Shown here: positions 50,615 to 59,828 of the stretch, piece after piece
Numbering within the stretch: the stretch's first letter is position 1
Layout: each line of letters opens with the position of its first letter
Assembly (NCBI RefSeq): GCF_009696275.1
Contig: NZ_VUMI01000013.1
Location: 1 to 64,000 of the forward strand
DNA from: Eisenbergiella porci
Lineage (GTDB): Bacteria; Bacillota; Clostridia; Lachnospirales; Lachnospiraceae
DNA length: 64,000 nt
Direction of reading: 5' to 3'
Notes under the pieces: generated by a model
Told to the model about the DNA's origin: nothing
What the model saw: only the letters and a program-made list of their open reading frames with translations
Database searches by the model: none
Made by a program: the position numbers and the translations under genes

Positions 50615-51724
50615 TTAGTTGGTGATAACCTGCTCTGTCTCTTTGTCGAAGATATGAATCTTTTCAACATCGAATGCAAATTTAACAGTATCGCCAGGTC
50701 TTGCTGTTGTACGGGAATCCACTCTTGCAGTGATAGGATAATCAGCAAGGTCAAAGTATAAGTAAACTTCTGCACCAAGCAGTTCGTAAACCTTAATGGT
50801 AGATTCAAATGTACATTTAGCTGTTTCGATGAACATCTGGGAATCATATACGTCTTCAGGACGGATACCAAATGTAACGGTCTTTCCTGCATAACCGCCT
50901 TCAATAACCTTCTTAGCTTTTGCGGGAGGCAGCGGAATAGATTTTCCAGCAATCTTCAGAGATGCATTTTCGCCGCTTACTTCAACAACAGCATCCAGGA
51001 AGTTCATCTGAGGAGATCCCATGAATCCTGCTACGAACAGGTTCTGAGGCTTGTCGTACAGATTCTGAGGAGTATCAACCTGCTGAATAACACCGTCTTT
51101 CATAACTACGATTCTGGTACCCAGTGTCATAGCTTCTGTCTGGTCATGTGTTACGTAGATGATGGTTGTACCTAATCTCTGATGCAGCTTAGCGATCTCA
51201 ATACGCATCTGAACACGCAGCTTGGCATCCAGGTTGGAAAGAGGTTCGTCCATCAGGAATACCTTAGGATTACGTACGATTGCACGTCCCATAGCAACAC
51301 GCTGTCTCTGACCACCGGACAGAGCCTTCGGTTTACGGTCAAGAAGAGGGGTAAGGTCAAGGATCTTAGCTGCTTCTTTAACCATCTTATCAATTTCATC
51401 CTTCGGAACTTTTCTTAACTTAAGTCCGAAAGCCATGTTGTCATATACAGACATATGAGGATACAGAGCGTAGTTCTGGAATACCATCGCGATATCTCTG
51501 TCCTTAGGCTCTACATCGTTAACCACTCTGTCACCGATTTTCAGTTCACCGGAAGAAATATCTTCCAGACCTGCAATCATACGAAGTGTAGTAGACTTAC
51601 CACATCCGGACGGTCCTACGAAGATGATGAATTCTTTATCAGCGATTTCCAGGTTGAAGTCTTTAACTGCTTCAAAACCGTTGGGATATACTTTGCAGAT
51701 GTTTTTTAAAGATAAACTTGCCAT
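50615..51724 (-). CDS. Sugar ABC transporter ATP-binding protein (UgpC/MsmK/MalK type)
   Basis: 369 residues. Walker A GPSGCGKST (about 38-46), Q-loop VFQNYALYPHMSV, signature LSGGQRQRVAMGRA, Walker B VFLMDEPLSNLDAK, switch His VTHDQTEA and the C-terminal OB regulatory domain (about 235-369, VTFGIRPEDVYDS). MsmK-like ATPases energise several CUT1 sugar importers at once. It stands alone with its own promoter and terminator, and is the best candidate ATPase for the importer at 29.7-32.9 kb. Codon use looks highly optimised. Confidence 0.93.
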   Translation of the reverse strand: MASLSLKNICKVYPNGFEAVKDFNLEIADKEFIIFVGPSGCGKSTTLRMIAGLEDISSGELKIGDRVVNDVEPKDRDIAMVFQNYALYPHMSVYDNMAFGLKLRKVPKDEIDKMVKEAAKILDLTPLLDRKPKALSGGQRQRVAMGRAIVRNPKVFLMDEPLSNLDAKLRVQMRIEIAKLHQRLGTTIIYVTHDQTEAMTLGTRIVVMKDGVIQQVDTPQNLYDKPQNLFVAGFMGSPQMNFLDAVVEVSGENASLKIAGKSIPLPPAKAKKVIEGGYAGKTVTFGIRPEDVYDSQMFIETAKCTFESTIKVYELLGAEVYLYFDLADYPITARVDSRTTARPGDTVKFAFDVEKIHIFDKETEQVITN

Positions 51725-51872
51725 TTAATTAGCCTCCCTATGTTATTTGTTTACATGTTTCCAGTTGAGTCCCTTCAACTGAGCCTGAAATAAGTATAAC
51801 TTAAGCGACTTCTTTTGGCTATACCACAATTCCACAAAGATTTATCGCAACATTGTAAAATTTGCTAAGAAA

Positions 51873-51900
51873 AGGATAATGAATTTTTTAGGCCTGTCAA
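51873..51900 (-). promoter_or_regulatory. Candidate promoter of the ugpC/msmK-type gene
   Basis: -35 TTGACA (51895-51900), 16-base spacer, -10 TATCCT (51873-51878). A leader of about 140 bases follows, carrying a CAGTTGA/TCAACTG hairpin near 51760. Confidence 0.5.
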
Positions 51901-51993
51901 CTTGCTGAATTCGGCATTCTGATCTTATACACTTTGACCATAATCCCTATCTTACGCGGTTTTCGACACCTTTCGTTCCTTTTCGCAGTACTT

Positions 51994-53484
51994 TTATTCC
52001 ATTTTTACGTTCATCTTTGTCTCGTAAAAGGCCACGCCGTTCTTGCCATTCCTCTTCACGGAATAAAGCGCACTGTCGGCAGCCTTATACAGCTCCTCAA
52101 AGGTTCTGCCGTCCCGCGGATAAACAGCGGCGCCGATGCTGGCGGCCGGAGAATATTTCACATATTCCCCCACCTGGAAGTCTCCGAAAAATCTGTGAAG
52201 CCTCTGCGCCTCTTTAATAAATATGCTCTCTTCCTTAATATCTTTCATAAAAATAATAAATTCATCGCCGCCGGTACGTCCCACGATATCCGTTATCCGA
52301 CATTCTCCCCGCAGCCTTGTTCCCAGCTTTCGCAGAACTTCATCACCGAATGCATGGCCCTGTGTATCATTTATTTTCTTGAAATTGTCCACATCCAGCA
52401 CGAACAACAGCCCCTGGGAATCCGGATGCGTCTCTATATAATCTTTAATCAGATACTCCGTAGCAGTCTTATTGCTCAGATTCGTGAGCAAATCCTTGCT
52501 CGCTTTCTCTTCAAGTACTTTCTTATGCTCATTATAAAAATACTTATTGATAAAATTTGTTATCAGGAGAAGCCCTGAAAACAGTCCTACTGTCAGCAGG
52601 ATGCCAACAATGGTTTTTCTCACAGGAGCCAGATATTCATTCCTGCTGTTTGCCAGGAATTCTTCTCTCACCCCCACATAGAACCGCCAGTCGTTAATTC
52701 CCATGGGAGAAAAAAACAGTTCATAACCCGCTCCGTCCATTGACACAGCAATCGTACCTTCCTTATATCCCTGTATTTTCTTCCAAGCGGTATCCGGAGA
52801 TTCCTCCCCGTCAAATTCCGCTCTCCCCATTGCCATCTTCAGGTTTCCTTCCGCCGCAAAATTCTCCGGATATCCGCCCTGCGCCATAATTGTACCGCCG
52901 CCGTCCGCCAGCAGATAAAAGGCTTTGTCCCCATAAGCCGGAAGCTCCAGCATCTCCTCCAGCCTGCAGGAGTCCAGATATACATAAAGCATACCCGATG
53001 TTTTTCCGTTTTCCCTGCATGGAACCGCAGCAATCAGCGCATTTTTCCCATCCGTCCCTTCATCCTGCCCGTAAAAAAAAGCAGTTTCCTCAAGCATGGA
53101 AAAATACGCCTCCCCGGAAAGCTCCCTGTCCCTTCCCCGGCTGTCCACGCCACTCCCCGACGGCCCGGCATATACCGCCAGGTATGCATCCGTATTGTCT
53201 GCCAGCGCACCAAGCAGCCGGACGCTCTCCTCCCGGTCCTGCAGCCCCGCCTTCCCCAGAAGGCTCCCGATGGGCGCAGCCGTCTCAGCCAGCCCGGAAA
53301 GCCTGGTCTCCACCTGATTTCCCCGATCCTCTGCGGCTGAGATAAACTTTTTCTCTATGTAATCCCTGGCCTCGCTGCGGCTCCTGACATAAAAGCTCCC
53401 CAACACATAGGCAGACAGAATAACGAAAATCAGCGCCAGTCCCAACAACTGGAACAGCGCTGATTTCTTGGACGAATCCTTCAT
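51994..53484 (-). CDS. Membrane diguanylate cyclase (GGDEF) with extracytoplasmic sensor
   Basis: 496 residues from the ATG at 53484. Membrane segments at about 10-30 and 305-325 bracket a Cache-like extracellular sensor (DNTDAYLAVYAGPSGSG; FYVGVREEFLANS). The cytoplasmic GGDEF domain has FVLDVDNFKKINDTQGHAFGDEVL, the active site RTGGDEF and an inhibitory site RITD five residues upstream, so cyclic-di-GMP synthesis with product feedback is expected. The gene shares orientation with the YesL gene 45 bp upstream. Confidence 0.92.
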   Translation of the reverse strand: MKDSSKKSALFQLLGLALIFVILSAYVLGSFYVRSRSEARDYIEKKFISAAEDRGNQVETRLSGLAETAAPIGSLLGKAGLQDREESVRLLGALADNTDAYLAVYAGPSGSGVDSRGRDRELSGEAYFSMLEETAFFYGQDEGTDGKNALIAAVPCRENGKTSGMLYVYLDSCRLEEMLELPAYGDKAFYLLADGGGTIMAQGGYPENFAAEGNLKMAMGRAEFDGEESPDTAWKKIQGYKEGTIAVSMDGAGYELFFSPMGINDWRFYVGVREEFLANSRNEYLAPVRKTIVGILLTVGLFSGLLLITNFINKYFYNEHKKVLEEKASKDLLTNLSNKTATEYLIKDYIETHPDSQGLLFVLDVDNFKKINDTQGHAFGDEVLRKLGTRLRGECRITDIVGRTGGDEFIIFMKDIKEESIFIKEAQRLHRFFGDFQVGEYVKYSPAASIGAAVYPRDGRTFEELYKAADSALYSVKRNGKNGVAFYETKMNVKME

Positions 53485-53529
53485 AGCTTCCAATTCCCCC
53501 AAAAATCATTTTCGTTGCGAATGCTATTA

Positions 53530-54324
53530 TTATTCATTGTCCTGCAATTCTGTAATTTCTTCTGTCTGGGCGGAAGGTGCATCCTCCGCATTTTCTTCTG
53601 CCTGTATATCCTGCCCCGCCTGCGCGTATTCTCTGAGGGCCTTCTGCTTTTCTTCCTCTTCCTCACGGATGAAGGAAAGCGTCTCCAGCTCATCGGAGGT
53701 TTCCTCTTCCTCCTCCGGCTCAAAGCGCTTGAAAATCTTTACGAACAACATGCTTGCCACATAGGCCGGCACCGAAAATCCGAAAAGTATCAAAAGCGGC
53801 ATTGCCTGCAAGGTAACCAGAAGAAGCACTGTGGGAATCAGGTTGATGATAATTAACAGGATGGTCTTGGGCAGGTTCAGAACGCTCATCAGGAAGGAAT
53901 TCCTGATGGTATTCTTCACGGTGTTCTCAAACCGCGACAAAACCGGGAATATGTAAATCATCGTGAAAAGATAAATCACCGCCACAATCGTAATCAGCAC
54001 CATAATCACCTTGCCGAAGGATACGGTGGAATTCCTCAGTATCATGAAATCCCCAGCAAATATTATCCCTACCACAAGGGCAATCAGCCATATAATCGTT
54101 GCCTGCTTGAAGTTCTCCTTAAAGGATTTAAAATAACCCTTCACTATGTAGCACTCTTCATTCTTAACCATCTTAATGGTCATATAATAAAGCGCCGTCA
54201 TCGCATCCCCCGCCGTAATAATCGGTAAACAGCAGAGCAACGTTAAAAGATTCAGAATCATTAAATCCGCCATCTTTGACAAAAAAGTCATAAGAGGGCT
54301 GTCCAAGTTAAAAAATCTACCCAT
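53530..54324 (-). CDS. YesL-family (DUF624) membrane protein
   Basis: 264 residues. About five membrane segments (residues 15-185; MADLMILNLLTLLCCLPIITAGDAMTALYYM is the family signature), then a strongly acidic cytoplasmic tail (EPEEEEETSDELETLSFIREEEEEK…). YesL proteins are common near carbohydrate transport genes; function unknown. It has its own promoter at 54392-54420. The tail is much longer than in Bacillus YesL. Confidence 0.88.
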   Translation of the reverse strand: MGRFFNLDSPLMTFLSKMADLMILNLLTLLCCLPIITAGDAMTALYYMTIKMVKNEECYIVKGYFKSFKENFKQATIIWLIALVVGIIFAGDFMILRNSTVSFGKVIMVLITIVAVIYLFTMIYIFPVLSRFENTVKNTIRNSFLMSVLNLPKTILLIIINLIPTVLLLVTLQAMPLLILFGFSVPAYVASMLFVKIFKRFEPEEEEETSDELETLSFIREEEEEKQKALREYAQAGQDIQAEENAEDAPSAQTEEITELQDNE

Positions 54325-54391
54325 TTGTAATTCTCCCTGTATCTATTATCGTCCCGGACTAAATGACTGCCCGCAGACACCTACATTAGAT

Positions 54392-54420
54392 ATCATACTA
54401 CGCAACCAGCTTTCGTGCAA
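54392..54420 (-). promoter_or_regulatory. Promoter of the YesL gene
   Basis: -35 TTGCAC (54415-54420), 17-base spacer, -10 TATGAT (54392-54397). Confidence 0.65.
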
Positions 54421-54449
54421 ATAAAATTTATATAAATAGGTATTGGCCG

Positions 54450-54693
54450 AGGAGATGGTTTGTGATTTTGGGGCGGCGGGGATGGCGGGTGGGGACCTGA
54501 GGGCAGGGGGAGGTTTTTTGCCGTACCTTTTCAGGCCATGGAGATGAAACTTAAAATTGTTGAAGGCTTTCTTGAAACAATTTTTGCCAAGGTTCATCGA
54601 AATATCCGGTCTGACTGGTACGGCAAAAACCTCCCCCTGCCCTCAGGTCCCCACCCGCCATCCCCGCCGCCCCAAAATCACAAACCATCTCCT
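54450..54693. repeat. Long hairpin element, copy 1
   Basis: Arms 54450-54527 and 54617-54693 are complementary over 77 bp with one bulged T. They enclose an 89-base core that itself pairs CAGGCC/GGTCTG, GATGAAACTT/AAGGTTCATC and AAATTGTT/AACAATTT. The whole 244-base block thus folds as one rod. The core is about 90% identical to that at 54979-55067, but the outer stems differ. It lies between the yesL promoter and copy 2. No gene is supported. Confidence 0.9.
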
Positions 54694-54959
54694 AGGGAGG
54701 AACGCTTCCAATATAAACCTGATATCCAGAAATACGTTTTCCACCAAATTTCAGGATATATATTACCAAAAAACTAAAAAGTCTGCCATTAATCATTCTT
54801 ATTATTTCCGAACAAACCCAAACCTTCCGCATTCTCCGCTTTTTTACCTGAAAAAATGTGCAGTAGGACGCGGCCACTTCCTCTGTGAGAGCCAGCGGTT
54901 CCTGTGGCGTAAGGCCGGGGCGGGCGTTGGGGCTGGGAAAGGGCGGCGGTCTGCGGGGC

Positions 54960-55086
54960 AGGTGTTTTTTCATGTACCTTTTCAGACCATGGAGATGAAA
55001 CTTAAAATTGTTGAAGGCTCTCCTGAAACAATTTTTTCCAAGGTTCATCGAAATGCCCGGTCTGACTGGTACATGAAAAAACACCT
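54960..55086. repeat. Long hairpin element, copy 2
   Basis: Outer arms of 19 bp (54960-54978 AGGTGTTTTTTCATGTACC and 55068-55086) enclose the same core as copy 1, with CAGACC/GGTCTG fully paired where copy 1 has a G-T pair. The block begins 4 bases after the stop of the leftward dehydrogenase gene and could end its transcript. The region 54694-54959 between the copies holds no recognisable gene. Confidence 0.9.
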
Positions 55087-55090
55087 CCCC

Positions 55091-56068
55091 CTACTCCACC
55101 AAATTTTTCAAAGTGAGGTTGTTTTCGAGGGCGTAGGCGTTTTCCAGGGTTTCGTGGGCGATGGACTGCATGGCTTCTACGGTGAAGAAACCCATGTGGG
55201 AGGTGATGAGGACGTTGGGGAAGGTGGTGAGCCTTGCCAGGTTGTCATCCTGGATGATTTCATCGGAGCAGTCCTCGTAGAAGAGGCCTTCCTCTTCCTC
55301 GTATACATCCAGGCCGACGCCGCCGAATTTTTTGGCCAGGAGGCCGTTGATCAGGGCCTGGGTGTCAATGAGGCCGCCGCGGGAGGTGTTGACCAGGTAG
55401 GCGCCGTCTTTCATTATGGATATGGTTTTTTCGTTGATGATGTGGTGGGTGTCCGGGGTGAGCGGGCAGTGGAGGGACAGAAAATCTGCTTTGGAAAGGA
55501 GCTCCTCCAGGCTGACGTATTGTACGTCCAGATTGGAGTTGGGGTAGGGGTCATAGGCGAGCACGTTCATGCGGAAGCCATGGAAAATGCGGATCATTGC
55601 CTGGCCGATTTTTCCCGTTCCGATGACTCCCGCTACTTTATGATACAGATCGGTTCCCATGAGGCCGTTGATATTCATGTTGAACTCACGGGTCCTTCCG
55701 TAGGCTTTGTGGGTAAAACGGTTGACGGTAAGCAGCATTGCCATGGCAAATTCGGCAACCGCTTCGGGCGAATAGCTGGGCACGCGCAGTACCGCTACTT
55801 TTCCTTTCGCAGCCCGGGTGTCCACATGGTTATATCCCGCGCTGCGCAGAAGCAGCGCCTTTACCCCCATTTCATGGAGCGTGTCTATCATCTGCGCATT
55901 CACATGGTCATTTACAAAAATACAGACGGCATCATAGCCCTTTGCCAGAAAAACTGTCTCCTCACTGAAGGGCAGTTCAATAAAATATATTTCATATCCG
56001 TAATCCTTCGCCATCGGTTCAAACCAGATGCGATCATACGGTTTTGTGCTGAAAAAAGCGATTCTCAT
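55091..56068 (-). CDS. D-isomer-specific 2-hydroxyacid dehydrogenase (D-lactate dehydrogenase type)
   Basis: 325 residues. The NAD-binding motif GVIGTGKIGQAMIRIFHGF lies at about 150, with catalytic Arg in NTSRGGLID, Glu in DVYEEEEGLF and His in ITSHMGFFT. The N-terminal MRIAFFSTKPYD is typical of fermentative D-lactate dehydrogenases, which reduce pyruvate to D-lactate. Its stop lies against a hairpin repeat element. Confidence 0.9.
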   Translation of the reverse strand: MRIAFFSTKPYDRIWFEPMAKDYGYEIYFIELPFSEETVFLAKGYDAVCIFVNDHVNAQMIDTLHEMGVKALLLRSAGYNHVDTRAAKGKVAVLRVPSYSPEAVAEFAMAMLLTVNRFTHKAYGRTREFNMNINGLMGTDLYHKVAGVIGTGKIGQAMIRIFHGFRMNVLAYDPYPNSNLDVQYVSLEELLSKADFLSLHCPLTPDTHHIINEKTISIMKDGAYLVNTSRGGLIDTQALINGLLAKKFGGVGLDVYEEEEGLFYEDCSDEIIQDDNLARLTTFPNVLITSHMGFFTVEAMQSIAHETLENAYALENNLTLKNLVE

Positions 56069-56154
56069 AAAAAAAGCCTTCCTTTCCCCTAAACATACTT
56101 TTATTTTTGTTTAGTGTACTCAAAGGCTCTTTTTTTATTCTTTTGTTGTCAGGA

Positions 56155-56736
56155 TCAGGGCAGCATCCTGGCAACAAAGCTTTTAATGCTGTCAACCATG
56201 TCGTGGAAGAAGTCGCGGACTGCGGATTTGACGCCTTCCACGACGGCTTCTTTCACGGGTTCCACCACGTTTTCCTGAATGGCTGCATCGGCGCTTTCTT
56301 TCAGCTGATCTCCATATTTTTCATAAAGCTCCTGGGCTTTGGAAAGAATGGCGTCAGGATCAAGACCCAGCTGATTTATCTGTTTGATGAGAACGGTGAT
56401 CTGGTCCTTCTGATCATCGGTCAGTGTGATCTGCAGTTCTTCTTCGCATTCGGTGATTGCGCCGTTAATATCCTCGTCGGTTTCCAGTTCTCCTGCGGCC
56501 AGCTTTTCTTTCATTTTTTCCAGAAGGGCTTTCTGGTCGTCGGTGAGGATGGATTCCAGATCCTGGGAAGGCTCCGTATGAAGCGCCTCATTTCCCGGCT
56601 GCAGCTGCCCGGCGGATATTTCCGTGGCGGGCGCTGCGGTCAGGAGTAAGGCGGCCAGCAGGGCTGTGCCTATGGCAGGGGCGTGTTTCTTATGGTTTTT
56701 ATTTTTAAATCTTTGACTGGTTCTGTTTCTTTCCAA
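56155..56736 (-). CDS. Secreted DUF1002-like protein
   Basis: 193 residues, TTG start after AAGGA. A basic N-terminus and hydrophobic stretch (about 20-42, GTALLAALLLTAAPATEISA) form a signal peptide. The mature part has ITECEEELQITLTDDQKDQITVLIKQINQLGLDPDAILSKAQELYEKYGDQLKE, like DUF1002 proteins, and an amphipathic helical C-terminus (VKEAVVEGVKSAVRDFFHDMVDSIKSFV). No enzyme motif is visible; function unknown. Confidence 0.7.
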   Translation of the reverse strand: MERNRTSQRFKNKNHKKHAPAIGTALLAALLLTAAPATEISAGQLQPGNEALHTEPSQDLESILTDDQKALLEKMKEKLAAGELETDEDINGAITECEEELQITLTDDQKDQITVLIKQINQLGLDPDAILSKAQELYEKYGDQLKESADAAIQENVVEPVKEAVVEGVKSAVRDFFHDMVDSIKSFVARMLP

Positions 56737-56784
56737 TATATTACTTCCTTCTTATTTACCGGGGCTTTTGCCGGTGGTTGCGGT

Positions 56785-57753
56785 TTATGAATTTTTAGCG
56801 GACGCGGTGCGCCTGACCCATTCATAGATATCCTTCCACACCATTTCCCGGTCGCTTTCGTTTACCAGCTCGTGTCTGTCGTCTTCATACAGCTTGATAT
56901 TCACGTTCGTCATGCCCAGCTCACGGAAGGAACGATATACGCCTTCCACAGCTTTTCCATAGTCCCCCACCGGATCTTTCGTTCCTGACATGAAGAGTAC
57001 GGGCAGGTTTTTCGGCATTTTTTCCAGGCGCGTTTTGTCATGGAGGCGGTCAATCAGTTCAAAGAGCGTGGCAAAGCCCCCAAGGGTAAAGGTGAAGCCG
57101 CAGAGGGGATCCTCATTGTATTTTGCAACCTCCACGGAATCCCTGGAAAGCCAGTCCATGGTGGATACGGGGTGGGAAATTTTCTTATTGTAGCTGCCGA
57201 AGGCCAGTGCGTTAACCAGGGCGCTTTTATGCTTTTCTCCCTGGAAAACGGTGAGGAACTTCACCAGCTTTTTGGAAAAGCCCAGCAGGGCCCTGGGCTG
57301 CATCCCGGTTCCCATGATGATTGCGCCGTCAATTCCGGTGCCGTAAGCACACAGGTAATTCCTGAGGATGAAGGATCCCATGCTGTGTCCCAGCATCAGA
57401 TAGGGGACGCCGGGATTTTCCTCCTGGATCATTTTTTTCAGGCGGTGGACGTCCTTAACCGCCGTGGTTGCGGGATCCTGGCTGCAGAAATAGCCGTAGG
57501 GATGGCTGCTGCCGGTGTGCTTTTCATCCCCCTTATTATATATGCTCTTTCCATGGCCCAGATGATCATTTCCCACCACCAGGATGCCTTTTTCCGCCAG
57601 GAAAACGGCCATTCTGTGGTAACGGTCAATGTATTCGGCCATACCGTGGACAATTTGCAGAATGCATACCGGCCTGCCCCCGGGCAGCCATTCCACAGCA
57701 TGGATCTTTGTGAGTCCATCTCTGGAGTCGTAATAAAATTCCTTTTTTTCCAT
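56785..57753 (-). CDS. Alpha/beta hydrolase (monoacylglycerol lipase/lysophospholipase type)
   Basis: 322 residues, cytoplasmic. Motifs: oxyanion IVHGMAEYIDRY, GNDHLGHGKS, nucleophile YLMLGHSMGSFILRNY, acid in SGTKDPVGDYG and His in YEDDRHELVNE. This is the serine aminopeptidase S33/monoglyceride-lipase family; it probably hydrolyses a lipid ester. It lies just downstream of metG on the same strand. Confidence 0.9.
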   Translation of the reverse strand: MEKKEFYYDSRDGLTKIHAVEWLPGGRPVCILQIVHGMAEYIDRYHRMAVFLAEKGILVVGNDHLGHGKSIYNKGDEKHTGSSHPYGYFCSQDPATTAVKDVHRLKKMIQEENPGVPYLMLGHSMGSFILRNYLCAYGTGIDGAIIMGTGMQPRALLGFSKKLVKFLTVFQGEKHKSALVNALAFGSYNKKISHPVSTMDWLSRDSVEVAKYNEDPLCGFTFTLGGFATLFELIDRLHDKTRLEKMPKNLPVLFMSGTKDPVGDYGKAVEGVYRSFRELGMTNVNIKLYEDDRHELVNESDREMVWKDIYEWVRRTASAKNS

Positions 57754-57811
57754 TGCGTAACCCTCCTTTACCGTATCTCCCCCTAAAAACGTTCCCTTAT
57801 ACTGCTGCTTC

Positions 57812-59791
57812 TCAGCAGATTTCCGCGCCGGCCGGCATCTCTTTTTCGGGAGCTACCAGCGCCAGGTTCCCTTCCGCGTCCTCAGCGCACAGGAGCATGC
57901 CCTCGGATACGATGCCCGCCAGCTTTGCAGGCTTCAGGTTCACCAGAACCATAACCTTCTTACCAACCATTTCCTCCGCGGAATAGTTGGACTTGATGCC
58001 GGATACGATCTGTTTTACCTCGCTGCCGATGCGTACCTGGGAGCAGAGAAGCTTCCTGGACTTCTTCACTTCCTCGCAGGCGATGATTTCCCCTACCTGG
58101 AACTGCAGCTTTGCAAAATCATCATACGTGATTTCCGGTTTTCTTTCGATATCTATCACCGCGGGCTGTTCTTCCCCGGCTTCTTCCTCAGCAGGGCCTT
58201 CTGTCTCCGCCTTCCTTGCGGCAAACATGGCTTCCGCCTTTTCCACCACTTCCTTTGCATCCAGTCTTGCAAACAGGATTTCCGGCTGATCCGTCACCTT
58301 GTTCCCGCTGGGGTAATGGCCGAAAACAGCGCATTCCTCAAAGGAAGGAAGGACAGTGTTCAGCTGCTGGGCAATCCTGGCAGAGGTTTCGGGCATATAC
58401 GGCTCCAGCAGGGAAGCGCCGATGGTGATGCTTTCTACCAGGTTGTAAAGGACGGTGGCAAGACGGTCCTTCTTTGCTTCATCCTTTGCCAGTACCCAGG
58501 GCTCTGTTTCATCAATATATTTGTTGCAGCGTTTGAACAGGGAGAAAATTTCCGTCATGGCGTCGGCCACACGCAGCTCCTCCATTTTCGCGCAGATCTT
58601 TGCATAGGTGCCGGTCACCACGGACTTGAGATCCTCGTCCACAGCTTCCGCAGCGCCTCTGTCCTCCACCACGCCGCCGAAATATTTATTGCTCATGGAA
58701 ATCGTACGGTTTACCAGGTTGCCAAGCGTGTTGGCTAGATCGGAGTTGATTCTTTCCACAATCAGCTCCCAGCTGATAACGCCGTCGTTTTCAAAGGGCA
58801 TTTCATGAAGCACGAAATAACGGACGGCATCCACGCCGAAGAAGTTCACAAGGTCGTCCGCATACATTACATTTCCCTTGGACTTGCTCATCTTGCCGTC
58901 GCCCTGAAGCAGCCAGGGATGTCCGAATACCTGCTTCGGCAGCGGCTCTCCCAGCGCCATGAGGAAAATAGGCCAGTAAATAGTATGGAAACGGATAATA
59001 TCCTTTCCGATCAGATGCAGGTCCGCGGGCCACAACTTCTTGTACTGTTCGCTGCTGTCTCCGTCCGCATTGTAGCCGATGCCGGTAATATAGTTGGTAA
59101 GGGCGTCCAGCCATACATAAACCACATGTCTGTCATCAAAATCAACCGGGATGCCCCATTTGAAGGAGGTCCTGGATACACACAGATCCTGCAGGCCCGG
59201 AAGAAGGAAGTTGTTCATCATCTCGTTTTTACGGGAAATGGGCTGAATGAACTCCGGATGGTCGTTAATATGCTTAATCAGCCTGTCCGCATATTTGCTC
59301 ATTTTGAAGAAATAGGCCTCTTCCTGGGCGGGCTTTACTTCTCTGCCGCAGTCCGGGCACTTGCCGTCCACCAGCTGGGATTCGGTCCAGAAGGACTCGC
59401 AGGGGGTACAGTAAAGGCCTTCGTAATGTCCTTTGTAAATATCCCCCTGATCATACAGGCGTTTGAAAATCTTCTGTACCTGCTTTACATGATCCTCATC
59501 TGTGGTACGGATAAATTTATCATAGGAGGTTCCCATGAGATCCCACAGGCCCTTCACCTCCCCTGCCACGCCGTCCACATAATCCTGCGGCGTCACACCG
59601 GCTTCCTGGGCCTTCAGCTCGATCTTCTGTCCATGTTCGTCCGTTCCTGTCTGGAAAAATACATCGTAGCCGTCTTTTCTTTTAAATCTGGCAATGCTGT
59701 CCGCCAGCACGGCCTCATAGGTGTTTCCAATGTGCGGTTTGCCTGAGGTATAGGCAATGGCGGTAGTAATATAATACTTTCCTTTACTCAT
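57812..59791 (-). CDS. metG: Methionine--tRNA ligase
   Basis: 659 residues. Class I signature PHIGNTY (about 19-25), zinc-binding CTPCESF and CPDCGRE (about 127-150), KMSKSKGN, an anticodon-binding helical domain and a C-terminal tRNA-binding OB domain (about 550-659, FQVGEIIACEEVKKSRKLL). It charges tRNA-Met. It is preceded by a T-box leader and followed closely by the lipase gene. Confidence 0.96.
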   Translation of the reverse strand: MSKGKYYITTAIAYTSGKPHIGNTYEAVLADSIARFKRKDGYDVFFQTGTDEHGQKIELKAQEAGVTPQDYVDGVAGEVKGLWDLMGTSYDKFIRTTDEDHVKQVQKIFKRLYDQGDIYKGHYEGLYCTPCESFWTESQLVDGKCPDCGREVKPAQEEAYFFKMSKYADRLIKHINDHPEFIQPISRKNEMMNNFLLPGLQDLCVSRTSFKWGIPVDFDDRHVVYVWLDALTNYITGIGYNADGDSSEQYKKLWPADLHLIGKDIIRFHTIYWPIFLMALGEPLPKQVFGHPWLLQGDGKMSKSKGNVMYADDLVNFFGVDAVRYFVLHEMPFENDGVISWELIVERINSDLANTLGNLVNRTISMSNKYFGGVVEDRGAAEAVDEDLKSVVTGTYAKICAKMEELRVADAMTEIFSLFKRCNKYIDETEPWVLAKDEAKKDRLATVLYNLVESITIGASLLEPYMPETSARIAQQLNTVLPSFEECAVFGHYPSGNKVTDQPEILFARLDAKEVVEKAEAMFAARKAETEGPAEEEAGEEQPAVIDIERKPEITYDDFAKLQFQVGEIIACEEVKKSRKLLCSQVRIGSEVKQIVSGIKSNYSAEEMVGKKVMVLVNLKPAKLAGIVSEGMLLCAEDAEGNLALVAPEKEMPAGAEIC

Positions 59792-59828
59792 TTTCTAAAA
59801 TGCTCCTTTCCTTTCTTTCCCCACGTCA

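Noticed and set aside
54692-55084. Minus-strand open frame through hairpin copy 2
   Set aside because: The same peptide segment occurs in copy 1 because the DNA repeat is shared; the rest is low-complexity. The signal is the structured repeat, not a protein.
54557-56092. Long plus-strand open frame across the repeats and the dehydrogenase
   Set aside because: It is antisense to a well-supported 2-hydroxyacid dehydrogenase gene and starts inside the repeat core.
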